Of a stretch of DNA of 64,000 nucleotides, positions 48,001-56,917 are shown one piece after another. The translations under genes and the position numbers were made by a program. Under the pieces are notes generated by a model. It had not been told where the DNA came from. It did not search any database and saw only the letters and a list, made by a program, of their open reading frames with translations. The stretch comes from Glandiceps talaboti (taxonomy: Eukaryota; Hemichordata; Enteropneusta; Spengelidae). Position 1 is the first letter of the stretch; every line of letters starts with the position of its first letter. Where the stretch lies: positions 5,254,953 to 5,318,952 of the forward strand of contig NC_135571.1 of the NCBI RefSeq assembly GCF_964340395.1. The letters are read 5' to 3'.

Positions 48001-48737
48001 GAACTCAAGAACCCGACAGCAAACAATGGTTTTGTTGCTTTGATTGGTTCGAAGTCAAATGTCTTGAAGGTTGGTTCCTTTTCTACAATTCTGTCAGTGT
48101 AAATTGATTCACAGCTACCAAACCGTGATAATCTGTTCTCAAAATCTGTGAAAGACGGCACATTTTGGTCCAAACTGTCAGTGTGAATTGAGTCAAGGCT
48201 ACTGAACCGTGAAAGTCTGTTTCCAAATCCTGTCCTGGTCTCTGTCGTTCTTCCTTCACTCTCTGAGTTGATTGAATCCTTGGCATTTCCGGAACTATTG
48301 GCCCCTTCCCTTGTCACACCTGTGTCAGACTTTACAAACATCAAATTCTGCTCTAGACTTTCTTGTTTCTTAATAAAACTATCGTCCAACATATCCGATA
48401 TTTCAAACTCACAACCAGGAAACTGATTTGTTATTTCTTGTTCTACATTTTTGTCCACCATTTTCTTACAAGCAGAGCTTGACAAAGGAGGAAATATGCT
48501 TCTCTTTAGCAACGTTGAGAAATCATGGCTAAGTTCCGACGATGTGTCTTTTTGACTTTGTTCTGACAATTCATCAGCAAACATAGGTCCCTTGTCAGAG
48601 ACAATATTGTTGTTAGCACACCTTTCACCAGTCAGTGGCTTTGTTGATTGTTGACAAAATAATGTTGAATGTGGCATTGTTGTTGGAGCAGTGTGGTCCA
48701 TGGTGGCCAAAATACTGGTACGTTTCTCGTTACTCAT
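39048..48737 (-). CDS. Nested intronless giant ORF: 3229-aa acidic repeat protein with C-terminal FFAT-like motif
   Basis: I do not recognise this protein. It is one uninterrupted ORF inside the 31.8-kb intron of the IRAG-like gene, on the same strand. An in-frame TAA lies two codons before the chosen ATG, whose context has A at -3. No signal peptide or membrane segment is visible. Residues 1-340 are the most protein-like: a duplicated NRLSRFSSLDSI / NRLSRFGSCESI motif (about 173-211), RKRKVSTDSR (about 247, a possible NLS or basophilic-kinase site), and the block AFPELDLDFTDYFESK. Residues about 368-500 hold four ~45-residue acidic repeats, followed by a Glu/Asp run. Further repeat families lie at about 1263-2001 (ten units), 2115-2505, 2578-2775 and 2935-3091. 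The last 100 residues are unique and end in EYDDIEWFDAVSDLETPI. Composition is dominated by D, E, S and N, so it should be disordered and highly negative. More than 3200 codons without a stop in AT-rich DNA implies selection for coding. It could be a single-exon gene or a terminal exon with upstream exons I cannot see. An ER contact-site or scaffold role is inference from the motif and the host gene. Confidence 0.9.
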   Translation of the reverse strand: MSNEKRTSILATMDHTAPTTMPHSTLFCQQSTKPLTGERCANNNIVSDKGPMFADELSEQSQKDTSSELSHDFSTLLKRSIFPPLSSSACKKMVDKNVEQEITNQFPGCEFEISDMLDDSFIKKQESLEQNLMFVKSDTGVTREGANSSGNAKDSINSESEGRTTETRTGFGNRLSRFSSLDSIHTDSLDQNVPSFTDFENRLSRFGSCESIYTDRIVEKEPTFKTFDFEPIKATKPLFAVGFLSSRKRKVSTDSRMDREMLKEKIAFPELDLDFTDYFESKHACRMEALQSFNQMRSIAVRSRVAEPVFREQTLEPSSESPIMDIDTVEVCGDELEEGCVPCEEITITGKDTNTSVLGDDNEDDKTGSVAGDDIMMEEKEIATAVFLTNDGLCNDDDAEEEDREKEKVDETGSAANEDIMKEENDVDVAAAAYLTSSAVCDDDKNSGTDDVAVDDVVRKEKEMVTAATLTNNCSQNDDGGDGDVADEDIVTEDNGGVCDDDEEEKTTNDILDKEIVFSDEVGNQETVIVEVLDNGDDNNIDSVDDLNKKVEEISNSDDDDDDKEEEEEEEEEEDDTNKTDEGGGDKDRGNDRDDTDDSGVGGNGNDGSDSRMNGDSYPEDSTDRDTEYDSRDNPNHNDKSSDNTTMPEDSQSVYVTTVSLEVEDPQIQIQELLSTTKNSEVFTSNNVDELQCSVEEPLGNKVQEVNSDTLSTATTAKSISTPMDHIQSEGDQEKYSSDSAVIPDKEVIDSALHYSSEHTIPDILNTDSENPQLQDDTTDEKINHTANVVSENTVIVISTRELIYPELCLYSENEIQSESNAISENTNLQGVSCNQTQSESNTNSDITILQGDSCNQTIDSPEADVSSDSKNDVAVYKSEAVMFFNAPNMEFYSVTSRDDGCHQIVCESQEVGPNFENDVQIVLKPEVSQSLSSTETKEDSSDQTEDDSLKNGPNFRSDVEVVLKTDVPQTLSLTETEEDTSGQTEEDSLNNGPIFRNDIKLVINTDTNLTLCDEDIKIKDGPNTDIGSSSVTHSEDSTMQSHDDLMTGDVNFGHDSGEVAKTMMYSDADTETQSISGTDSESSTTSRDEDRKDLINSVHVCENPDNKNGNDLLFMVQSDIKVSDINCSEFTVNKIDEMAREEDIDHVSIRKQNDQMLKRQEESKPHLGDPRETRLKENDESKSPMTKDKFESGSDQQENDDSYLSISPQTEVVQDGYVNENNSLSKSVEMIDNEPHDIRDEHIDQCENNLQSVYQHDSSEDIKLNDINSPEENHSENDKPIEEEMIVRSDIDYQNSSPVKDPEFVLASNVAVSHDITLEYEDDVVLDIDTPEENTIQNEKPIVEEIMRRSEVDHQNSLPVKDQLDIMLASEDISVNFDIILENEDGIELSNVNSTEENCSEKPITEEIIVRSEVDHQKTLPIKDQHDDVDIVSEDEDGTELNHVNSTDENQSENDKPTMEEIIVRSEIDHQYFSPVRDQQELVLGIDDVNIVVEGEDGTELNHVNSTEENRSENEKPKMEELIVRSEVDYQNTSPIYDQQEFALTSDDISINCDVVLENEDGIVNDINSTEENQSENEKPIVDEVVVRSEVDHQNSSPAKDQRDMMLASGDISINYDAVLENEDGTELNDINLIEGNRSENKKTIVDEVVVRSEVDHQNSSPVKNQYEFELATVDVGVNHDVILEDNFEFINQSDKSLKDDNCQISALLEGQDETKVEDAENSEVLTDDTNNIMCENIPNNSSLWDKNETSFEDKDSDELGTSMTSDIRDVDTMLGQVEHIGDHEARPLILVDNNSEEGNHFETENPIVEEIIRLEVNYDNNTSFGAIDSSELPIITSDIRDDDTSKNKLSTVQADSALEQSEQNDDCGVHTVVLNDFSREENHFENEKPIVEEVIRSEVSYENNTSFGDIDSSEFLNITSDIRDGDTSKNKLPTVQVDTGLRQLEQIDDSEELPQNLTSINSKEDNQFENEKPVVEEVIVRSEVNYQDSVPDGYQYDLMFTDDDITVSKIKSEEIDRCEVPIKEENNTKSKESDRSEVPVLEQNNTMSGIAEDNGVVEKQSDILVWPENVKQNNSLVKSPHGDKAVESDSAISQHKSTESKETDSFEIPSMEQNNVQSRDEQQNDSLFKNKSGGKADREDQSDLCIGQEKDMKSEEKCDVVSNDKQKMTRSEDDNQNNLPLKSENCDKIEARDLSICHQNEGTDIAEVLMEEQSDRRSEDSNQDSSLLVSQSNAKVDEIDNDLSVGLKKTSESEETDVAEVLTEEQSDMRSKDTNHNSSLLVRQDNTKGDERDNDGLSIGQQTNIESGGSDMGEVQTEEQSDIKSEHENNSLLICQTEIDEKHSCDLSVGEQKKTESNGSNMNEAPTGKQNDIKSENQSNSLVIIQNNAKVDEKDSCDLFNGQQRNIMSEERDMDGISSANQNNICFDDDNMSDSLLKSQYCDEAKETVESESIGQQMNITSEETNIEEQHDDESEDDNDKNTILKRENDNKTDERCRNQLSIGDGKDSECEAVSVVSVPVVGDQISEDGSLKNESHIESHMPVLESMLVTNQQTFLVESDVEVDDTCKLNLNRDNEFENKTDTDSIPEVGYTQLKDKAVLCVATEMKDDFTLKDDHTEDIELGNKTGPEICMPESKSNQLKNKLTTDSPEDNEFEGKRDIKIHMPGSENILVEDNLSVDCPKDSEFESETDPEISMTVSERNTVEDKLTSDHPKYSEFQSKTDYKIHMPMSENILVEENVAIDHPKDQFESKTGNEVCVPVLDDNQVKNNFTAVVEAVTEDNPTCEDGLNNDIKVQNATDTSPLPSSDNQIQIGALSQVDRHKDPNQDSDIRNENDSDNAILGTSQLKSNLMYEVEVDFMVSECVEDLLVLKDEVVCIEDVNSETDFGNKCDKVDSVPIFGNIQVEKRITDSIVESDPTLKDGLQGDTTCSKLQNGTEPILRKRQHKNSEEDSGMKDELTCKDNVEINKLQSGTEPILRKRQRKNSEGDSDMKDEPTCISCKDNVESDELQNKTDPILRKIQLKDNAVEPLVCADPTFEDDDERGNLQNGTDPTLQKSKVKSNDENESRLNFTDGFEKVKSQNGTDKDDTSSENNQLLNDNPTSGENKDEDRPHSLDKDIRETMQFLTYEVESVVSECVEDMPKMRKPQYNVNVQNKGYDTLEELVPIQCEFMFPQVAVTIEQRSCSNNPNKKKQMSEFDQRMEEILKEYDDIEWFDAVSDLETPI
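39069..39089 (-). other. FFAT-like motif (EWFDAVS) at the C-terminus of the giant ORF
   Basis: Residues 3217-3223 read EWFDAVS, preceded by the acidic EYDDI and followed by DLE. The FFAT consensus is EFFDAxE with an acidic tract on its N-terminal side; OSBP-related proteins such as ORP1L use the close variant EFYDALSD. Here positions 1, 3, 4 and 5 (E, F, D, A) fit, position 2 is Trp instead of Phe/Tyr, and position 7 is Ser, as in ORP1L. FFAT motifs bind the MSP domain of VAP on the ER. Binding is inferred, not shown. Confidence 0.6.
39465..39935 (-). repeat. Coding repeat family 5 in giant ORF (~5 units, ~38 aa)
   Basis: Residues about 2935-3091. Units share KLQNGTEPILRKRQ, a K-N-S-E-(E/G)-D-S pair and CKDNVE. 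This is the only markedly basic repeat family (RKRQ) in an otherwise acidic protein. The two first units are the most alike, so expansion here is more recent than in family 2. Confidence 0.82.
40415..41005 (-). repeat. Coding repeat family 4 in giant ORF (~6 units, ~35-40 aa)
   Basis: Residues about 2578-2775. Units share EFESKTD, then I-x-(M/I)-P-(V/M/G)-S-E-N, then V-E-(D/E)-(K/N)-L-(T/S) and DHPKD. Confidence 0.82.
41222..42395 (-). repeat. Coding repeat family 3 in giant ORF (~8 units, ~45-50 aa)
   Basis: Residues about 2115-2505. Units share (E/Q)EQSD-x-(R/K)SED-x-N, then N-S-L-L, a K-x-DE turn and a DLS-(I/V)-GQQ motif. The family is distinct from family 2 but uses the same S/D/E/N/Q alphabet. 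Confidence 0.82.
42735..44950 (-). repeat. Coding repeat family 2 in giant ORF (10 units, ~55-80 aa)
   Basis: Residues about 1263-2001. Each unit carries S-x-E-(E/D)-N...ENEKP-(I/V)-V-E-E, then (V/I)RSEVDHQNSSPVKDQ or a variant, then an acidic linker with ILENEDG. I count ten copies of the RSE-V core; the last three diverge to YENNTSFGDI or YQDSVPDG types. The units are diverged, so this is an old expansion under coding constraint. Confidence 0.88.
47016..47069 (+). repeat. In-frame trinucleotide tract coding for Glu/Asp run
   Basis: CTC/CTT triplets followed by ATC triplets on the plus strand encode a run of about 11 Glu then Asp residues on the minus strand (residues about 557-574). It is a microsatellite inside the coding region and probably length-polymorphic. 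Confidence 0.85.
47238..47636 (-). repeat. Coding repeat family 1 in giant ORF (4 units, ~45 aa)
   Basis: Residues about 368-500. Units share a GS-x-A-x-(D/E)DI(M/V)-x-EE start, an A-T-A/A-A-A segment, an L-T-(N/S) triplet and a C(N/D)DDD end. The CDS is shared with the surrounding ORF. Confidence 0.75.
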
Positions 48738-49374
48738 TCTTTATGGAGATGTCGGATGACTTCTTGATAGTTTATAATGGTGTGTCCACTGTATCACAAT
48801 GTTCTGAACACTATGTTGTTTTTCTGAAGACTATGTTGTTGTCCCAATGTACACAGGTACAAAGTACTTTATCAGTACAACCACGACGAGACCTTTGAAC
48901 ACACAGTCACATAAATAGGTAGTTTCCGTCTTCACACTAATCAATAAACTACTCCACAGGTTTGACTGGCAGTTTGATTAAAGTCCACCAACATACTTCA
49001 AATAATTTTGGACTACAATACTGCCAACATGGTGACAGACAATACACAAGTTGTCCAGTTTGTTTTTTTACAGTATCAGTTGTACAACATATATACATTA
49101 GTAAACAATACCCAGGTATCAATGTACATATAATCAATGTGTTCCGATTCACACCACTGAATGAGGAGTAAAGGTGAAGTAATTGCCTCCCATCAAATGT
49201 TGACTGATGAGTTTGGTAGCCAATGTAATGTTGATATGTAAATATGTTCTTCTCTGGTTGTTAGTCAATAAGGAATTTGTGGTTACACTACACCTTGTTT
49301 TTTTTATCAAGGATTTATCAGTCTGCAAAGGTTCAGGGTTACTTTGAGTCTGACATCAACCATTTTGAATTCCA

Positions 49375-49830
49375 ACATGGTGTAAAGTTTCTGTTAATTT
49401 CCTGGAGTTTTGATAATTTTGCTAAAACAGTGTATGGTTTATATATACGTCACCAGGCACAAAGTTATAACTTCTTGGACTTTGAGTGTTGCTAAAAACA
49501 ATGTATTGTTATGTTCCACCAGGCAAAAAATTTACTAAACTTCTTGGAGTTCGGTAATTCCACTAAAAACTGTATATATTTATGTTCCACTATGCACAAA
49601 GTTTCACTAAACTTCTTCGAGATTATAAGTAATCACACTTGTAACATTATCATCAGGCACACATTTCAATAAACTTCCTTTGGTTAATATTTTCCAAGAC
49701 AGTATCCATCTTACTTTCCCCTAGGCACACATTGTCAAGTTTCTCAACTTCTTGAAATTTGGGTATTGTCATAAAAGCAGTATATTACTTCTCCAGGCAA
49801 TTCAACCAAGTGTACTTCACCACAGAAAGA
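49375..49830 (+). repeat. Tandem repeat, ~90 bp x 4-5
   Basis: CAGGCACAAAGTT, AACTTCTTGGA and TATGTTCCACCAGGCA recur with drift at about 49455, 49530, 49590, 49660 and 49725. Confidence 0.72.
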
Positions 49831-49999
49831 TTCAGGTTTTAAATATTTATCAATTTCATTGTAGATTTATAGTCACACTGGAAACACAGAATTGTGAGCA
49901 AAATTTGTCTCCAAAACAGTGATGAAAATTTGAGTGGATCTTGCAGACACTGAATAAACAAACGCAGCTTGGATTAAGTACTGATCCTTTGTATAAACT

Positions 50000-50395
50000 G
50001 AAAAGTTTATTACAATATCTGTGTTTTTATTACGGATTGGTCACACAGCTTTACAGGCAACACAGAAGTAGTAAGCTGGCATTAATAGTCAATTCCTCAA
50101 CTACGATATCCACTTCTTTTCTCTGGATTGGTCATACAACTTTACAGGTGACACAGAAGTAGTAAGCATGCATCAATAGTCAATTCCACAGCTACGATAT
50201 CCGAGTTTTTTCTCATACAAGTTTACAAACAAGCAACATGGAGAAGCGGTAAGCAGGCATCGATAGTCAATTCCACAACTGTAATATCAGAGTTTTTTTG
50301 TTTGGATTGGTCATGCAACTTACAAACAACGTGCAAGTGATCAGCAGGCATCAGTAGTCAATTCCACAGCTGAGCAAGTCCATTTCATCTTAAAA
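50000..50395 (+). repeat. Tandem repeat, ~90 bp x 4
   Basis: GGATTGGTCAYACARCTTTA then ACACAGAAGTAGTAAGC and AATAGTCAATTCCWCAACTA recur at about 50034, 50125, 50215 and 50305. Confidence 0.85.
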
Positions 50396-51199
50396 CAGCC
50401 GTGAGAAAATATCTGTACAACCTGTCCGAAATGACTGCTGGCAGTCTTGTGTCTGTATGTTGAGAAGGCAACGCTTGAAAAGAATGAAATCCCCTTTGAT
50501 ATTGTCCTGGTCTTTTGTATGCAAATACAGACAGTGTGTCCATTAAAACCATCACCACACTTTCACTGCAACAAATTCTATTGTTTGACTTGGCAGCGTT
50601 TCATCTTTTCTATTCAGCCACACTCCTATCTTTACATCACGTCCAACATTAGTTGAAATTGGGTAATTAACAGTGAATTTCAATACAGACTGGTGATTCC
50701 CACATGGACGTCGGCCAAAGAATTAAACCTCTACTATAGACGTGAAAACCAAACTGACGAGATGTTTGACAGTGTCTATAGTGTTTATCCTTCACTGGTC
50801 AAGTGTTACTGGGCCACACAATAGTATTGTTAACGACTTTTGTTCATCAGATTGCTCTAGTCAGGTTGTGCTGTATGGATAAACACAACGTCGCACACTG
50901 GTCCATTGATGTAACATTCCCAAGGCACTAGCAAAGTTTGCAAAGTCCAATTTTAGATACTTCTTATTTGCCTGCAAATGTCCTACATCTTTTGTGAACA
51001 CTTGATGTTCTGTAACTTTGAAAGATTCCAGTAGAAAACTCGTTCTACCGCGGCCTAGATATGCCAGGGTGTCGACAACGATAATGGTTTGCGCATAGGC
51101 ATGTCACGTTAAACTATTTAGTTATGTGAACAATAAAGGTATTCGTCAACATCACATTTATCATTCCATACTCCATTACCTCATTCAGAACTAATTCAC

Positions 51200-51475
51200 A
51201 TTTCTACAAATATGCACGTAAAACTCATTAACACAAATATTCCCCTCCTTGACATCGTCCAAAAGGTTGACGCATACCTACAAACTCATAACCACAATCT
51301 TCTCTTTATGTTTGCTTCTAAGTTTTCAAACTATGTCAACTTTATAAACATTCACGTAAAACTCATTAATGCAAATATTCTCATGCTTGACACCAATCCA
51401 ACACGTCCATACATGTCTACAGACTCATTAGCCCACTTTCCTCTTTATATTTGCTTCTGTGTAATAAAGTGAGTT
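51200..51475 (+). repeat. Tandem duplication, ~142 bp x 2
   Basis: GCACGTAAAACTCATTAA, CAAATATTC, CTTGACA, ACAAACTCATA and TCTTTATGTTTGCTTCT occur twice, the second from about 51352. The 86-codon ORF across it is incidental. Confidence 0.8.
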
Positions 51476-51902
51476 AAGTCATTTATCCAACCAATACCAG
51501 AGTTGTAGTTGTGTGTATTTCATTTCAGATTTAATGTTTAATATCACTTAGGTTCACTAACTCTGATAAAAGAATTCACGGGTTTTGATAAATGAAACCC
51601 TTGTGTCGATATGACAGAACAACGTGGGAGTCGGTAAATATACAGTGGTTAGTTTACAGAATAACACATTATAACTACGCAACATAAGTACTGAATAAAA
51701 ATGTTTTGACCATGAGATGCTAGTTAAAGTTTAACATATTTACAACTTTTATTCAAAAACTTGACTAAAGCTACACACAACATGATGACTACAGAATCTT
51801 GTAAAAAAAATTTAACCATCATTGGTTGATGTAAATATTATTACAAGTTAGGGTAGGAGATTAGAATATTGCTACAGGACAAAATTACTGAATAAACATT
51901 CT

Positions 51903-52190
51903 GTGATTATACAAAAAGTAAACTTTTTGGTTTTTGTGTATGTAGGGAGACTGCTGCAAATGGTAATAGCCATTTTAAAGTGCGGTAGTTCCGATGTATT
52001 AATTTCAGCAATATTCTCTGACGACTCTATTTTACGCTCAAATGATGATTTAAATAGAAAGGAATTTAATCTATTTTTGAAGCGTCAATATTTCCTATAC
52101 TTGTTTTATGTGGTTTTTAATGTCTGTATTTTTTTGTATATGGGAGTGTATCCTGACAATAAAGTTTAATTATTTAATTCAAGTAGATGA
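51903..52190 (+). other. Possible LINE-derived 3' end (uncertain)
   Basis: An 88-codon ORF with a hydrophobic end (YLFYVVFNVCIFLYMGVYPD) is followed by CCTGACAATAAAGTTTAATT, which resembles the last bases of some non-LTR elements. I cannot match the ORF to a known domain. Confidence 0.22.
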
Positions 52191-53094
52191 AATTGACTGG
52201 AGTTCCTCTGGTATTTTATAAGCCTTGGGTTCTCTGTCAAATTACTGTAAATGTTATCTATTAAAGCAAGTTTTACCATAGTTCCTTACTCTGTTACTGC
52301 CATTCCTCAAAGCATAGAAAAAAAGTTAATACAATTGAATACACATACTCCATATTTTGCAAATTTTCTTATCTTGCACTAAAAATATTTGCTTTTTCTA
52401 TAACTCTGTCAGACAACTGTTTTTCAAATTGTTTTTCACACCGAGATTTCATTCCTAGTCCAAACTGGGCCTTTAAAACCATGCAAATCACCATTCTGTT
52501 AGGGAGTCTATTACTCCCTAGCTTGATACAGATGTATACAAGTACAGTTCATCCCCAGTCTTAAATTTTGCCAATCCTTATTAGTTTAAGAATTGAACGA
52601 CTCTATGCTGTGTGTGATGTTTGATTGATTGTTACAGAGAACAAAACACAACATAAAACTGCCCACAACTGTCTTCTAAATGTCTCAGTCAGACTTTTAG
52701 AATTACACGGTCGTTGAAATCACAAGTATCTTCTTACGCATTCATATGCAATGTACATGTAATTAGATAAAAAATTCACTTTTTTTGTAACTTCTTCACA
52801 AATTATGACTTTGTTTTAGATTCAGTTCATAGACTTGAACCACATCTATCAATCTACATCAAAAATTATGTTTCAAAGTGTAACGTCACAGAAAATTTCA
52901 ATAAAGCATTATATCCTAATGTCATGGATCATAGTGAAGAGAAATCACTTTAGGAAGTGTGTATGGCCAAGTCACTTTTATACTGAAGTTTGTCTCAAGG
53001 GGTATCATGAAGTATGTGTGGTAAGTAGGTAACATCTGGCTAGTATCCATCATTCCCGGTCACTTGAGGTTATTTGAGGCTTTGTGGCATGTGA

Positions 53095-53260
53095 TGAAGT
53101 AGGTAAAATCTACCTGAGTTCCCAGGTCAATTCACTGACCGGTTCCTCACCTGTGGTTTTGTGAAGTGTATGGTATAAAGTAGGCAAAATCTACCTGAGT
53201 TCCCTTTGGATTTGTGAAGTGTATGGTATATAAAGTATAGGTAAAATCTACCAGATATCT
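53095..53260 (+). repeat. Degenerate repeat, GTAGGTAAAATCTACCTGAG unit
   Basis: GTAGGTAAAATCTACCTGAG TTCCC occurs three times at 53098, 53180 and (decayed) 53245, with GTGAAGTGTATGGTATA between. Related to 34015-34265. Confidence 0.78.
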
Positions 53261-53339
53261 CCCATCACTTTCTTGAGCTTTCCCATCAAAGGTTTTCATC
53301 ACAAGAAGTTAAACTATCTTGGCTGGTTTAATTTATTAT

Positions 53340-54110
53340 TGAAATTCTAAAGTTCCTCTCATTTTTAGGAAAGATGTATTTACAAAAATTTTACCAGATT
53401 TTGTAAATGTTCTACAACTTAGCAAAATCATGGTAGTTAAAAGTCATAAGAAATTTGCAAATACGTGCAAACATTTCAACAACAGAACTTTTATTGGGCT
53501 GTAAGGTTGTCAGGGTCTTGGTGTTAATGCCTGACTAGAAAACAATTTTTAGGAAGTGAAACATTCATGAAGTTTGAGTGGATATTTGTCAGTGTTCCTC
53601 AAACAAAGTCATTGAGAGTTAAAGTCATGAGTAATTGTCAAATACGTACAAACATTTCAACAGTATAGATTTCATTCTGCTACAAAGTTGTGGATGTCTT
53701 GATATCAATGTCTGACTAGCTAATAACTGTTAGGAAGAGACACATCCAATAAGCGCACATTATTTTTATCAGACATGTTCTTCAACAAGAGCAATGACTG
53801 ACAGTTGGTTTAAAGTCAAATACGAGGCCACATTTCGACAACATAATTTTCAGTAGGCTACAAGACTGTGGATGACTTGATATTAATATCTGACTAGTAA
53901 GTAATATTTAGGAAGTGACACATTCATGAAGTTAGAACAGATTTTTGTCCATATCCTGCAGCATTAGGAAAACCACCTGGGTTTAAGGGTCATTAGTAAC
54001 TGACAAATATTTCGACATGAATAGTTTTTTAAGTAAACTACAAGGTTGTGGATGTCTTGATGTTTATGCCTGACTAGAAAGTAAGAAAAGTAAGTGACAA
54101 TAAAATAAGT
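53340..54110 (+). repeat. Tandem repeat, ~175-190 bp x 4
   Basis: AAGGTTGTGGATGTCTTGAT, ATGCCTGACTAG, TTAGGAAGTGACACATTCAT, and CAAATACGTRCAAACATTTC recur in order in each unit. Confidence 0.85.
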
Positions 54111-54119
54111 GAAGCATGT

Positions 54120-54965
54120 AGGTGCTAAATGTAACTATTGTATTTGTCTGAGTATGTTTTCTACTAAACTATCTCATGGCGGGAGACACTTTGGGGGTAC
54201 TCAAGGACACTCTATTCTAGTCTTTCATACATATCTTAAATAGTTGTAACACAGTCATTTATAAAACTTTGAATTGAACTTTCTCAACCTTGTAAAATAC
54301 CTCACATTAGTACAACAAATCTATTGTATTTTGTGTAAGTAAGTTTTCTAGGAATGCATCTCAGGTGGAAGACACTTTGAGGTTATTCAAGGACACTAGA
54401 AATCTTAATGGCTGTTATTAACATAGTAATTATAAACTTTGAACTTTATCAACTCTGTGAAATACCAAACAAACTGTATTTGTCTAAGAGTAAGACACTT
54501 GACACTTTGGGGTTATTCAAGGACATTTAAAATGGTTGTAAAACACAGTCATAAAATTTGAACTTTTCCAACCTTGTGAAATACTTATATTAGCATAGCA
54601 AATCTACTGTACGTTTTCTACTGATGTGATAAATCTCATTGCAGACATTTTTGGGGTTATTCACAGACACTGTAATGATAATCAGTAAATCTTAATAGTT
54701 CTCACACATAGTAATTATAAACACTAAACTTTGTCAACGTTGTGAAATATTTACATTAGCACAATAAATCTACTGCATTACATTTTGTCAAAGTATAGTT
54801 TCTATAATAAATCTTGTTACTAGCACTTGACTCTTTTGGGGTTCTTCAAGGCCACTGTAAGCTTTTCTTTTGGTATACCTCTTGATGGTTGTCACACATA
54901 CATGTAGCTATTATAAACTTTGAACCATCTTAACCTTGTAAAATACTTCCACCTGAGCACAATAC
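54120..54965 (+). repeat. Tandem repeat, ~165-180 bp x 5
   Basis: Units share ACACTTTGGGGTTATTCAAG, GACACT, TATAAACTTTGAAC, CAACCTTGTGAAATAC and TTAGCACAACAAATCTACTG. Confidence 0.87.
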
Positions 54966-55574
54966 AGCTACTGCATATTTTCTCAATGTACTTCTCTGCT
55001 ATGGTAGAACCACATGACACACACACATGCAAGTGTGGTGTACTCACGGTATTTGCACGAGTGCTTCCAGTGCTCTCTGTGGCTGTAATGTCACAAGCTA
55101 AGCAACTGAAAGTGCAGCAGAAAACACTGCAAGCATGAGTGCAAATATCCTAGAGTACCCATACTGGAACTCTCGTGGTATGGGGTTCTGTTATTATTAT
55201 ATATGTTTATCCAAAACAGCAATCTTCTGTAAAAATTACACTATGCGATTATATTTTAAATGAACTCGAAATGAAATGTATTTTCAAAAGAATGAAATGT
55301 AGTCAATAGTTAACATAAACTTTGAATCTCCCAAACCTTGTAAAATACAATGCACTACAGTACCACAATAGATCATATGTAGTTTGCATCAATCATTGAA
55401 TTAATTGAATAACTACACACTAAATGGTTGTCATACACACACATAGTAATGGCAAAGGTTGGGTCTTTTTAACCTTACAATATACATTAACTGACAATTC
55501 AAATAGTTATACATTTATAATGGGTTATCAGACAATAGTGTGGAATCTGTATTGTCTATTTGTTATTCTTAGTT

Positions 55575-56060
55575 TATAGAGTCAAGGACAACAATACATT
55601 CGTTACTATAATATCAATTCTACTACATTGTACTGTAACACAATGTATTATGATTTTAGACAAGTTCATTGAAATGACAGTCAAAGGAACTCTCACATCA
55701 AAGCCAATAGACTGTTTTTACTGTCAGGGTCAACATTACATTCCTTACTATAATATCAATTCTACTGTACTGTACTTATAACACAATGTATTATGATTTC
55801 AGACTAGTTCATTGAAATGACATCAAAGGAACTCTCAGATTAAAGCCAATACACTGTTTTTACTGTCAGGGACAACATTACATTCCTTACTATAATATCA
55901 ATTCTACTGCATTCTACTATAACACAATATATTATGATTTTACACTACTACATTTGTATACATTGAAATGTCAGTCAAAGGAACTCTCAGATTAAAGCCA
56001 ATACCCACAACACTGATGTACAGTCCCAGTCATTGACAATACACATTCCTTAATAATATC
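55575..56060 (+). repeat. Tandem repeat, ~141 bp x 3-4
   Basis: GTCAGGGACAACATTACATT then CCTTACTATAATATCAATTC starts at 55581, 55723 and 55864, with a decayed copy at 56025. The array runs into the large duplication. Confidence 0.9.
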
Positions 56061-56917
56061 AATTCTACTACTTACCACCTTTACACAAACACATTTATCT
56101 CTTTGAAATATTAGAACCGAAAGAATGAAATCATACTGATTAAGTAAGTTTCAGTTCCACTGATAAAGGTAGTTGAACTTTGTATTGATAGTACTATACT
56201 ATCTCAATTATAACATATATCATTGCTATCAACAAGTGGTTACTTCCCTTCGTCAGGTTTATACTTCAAATCAAACTGTGAAATGTAAACAACTTTGAGA
56301 TTATTTATTCAATTTTTTGTGATAACTGACCCTGTGAAATCTAAAAGTCCTTTTCTATCCCTTTTTTCAGATGTTTTGCAATTGTTTCCCCACAAACGAA
56401 CGTATGCCGACACATTTCTATGTCAGCCTTGAAGCAACAAGTGGTTACTTCCCTTCCTTTCTTTTCCATCAGCAATTTTAGAGTTCAAATCAACTTGTGA
56501 AATGTAACAAATTTGAGGTCACTATTGATATCAATTTTTTGTGATAAATGACAGTGAAATCTACAAGTGCTTTTCCACACCTTCCTCAGATGTTTTACAA
56601 TTATCTCCCCTGGCACAAACCTATAATGACACAACATTTCTATGTCAGCCTTGAAGCAACAAGTGGTTACTTCCCTTCCTCTCTTTCCCATTACTAATTT
56701 TAGAGTTCAAATAAACTTGTGGAAAGGAAACGTTTGGAGATTATTATAGATGTCAATTTTTTAAAGGAAATGATAGAGTACTGTGAAATCTAAAAGTGCT
56801 ATTCCACACTCTCCTCAGACACATTACGACTACTACTACCCCTGGCATGAATCATTAGTATAGATATCTGTAAAAATATATGAAATAAACTAATTCCTAG
56901 CATACTAGTATAATCAA
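55887..56917 (+). repeat. 1031-bp tandem duplication, copy 1
   Basis: Base-for-base match to 56918-57948 at an offset of 1031, with one difference seen (GTCAGGTTTATA near 56259 against GTCAGTTTTATA near 57290). It contains three internal ~213-bp units starting CAACAAGTGGTTACTTCCCT. The 68-codon ORF inside it is incidental. Confidence 0.95.

Noticed and set aside
48771-48776. TATAAA on the minus strand just upstream of the giant ORF
   Set aside because: At about 34 bases from the ATG it would leave almost no 5' leader, so I do not call it a promoter.
39154-48898. Many plus-strand ORFs of 60-250 codons opposite the giant ORF
   Set aside because: Shadows of the minus-strand coding sequence; its D/E/S-rich codons leave few stops on the other strand.
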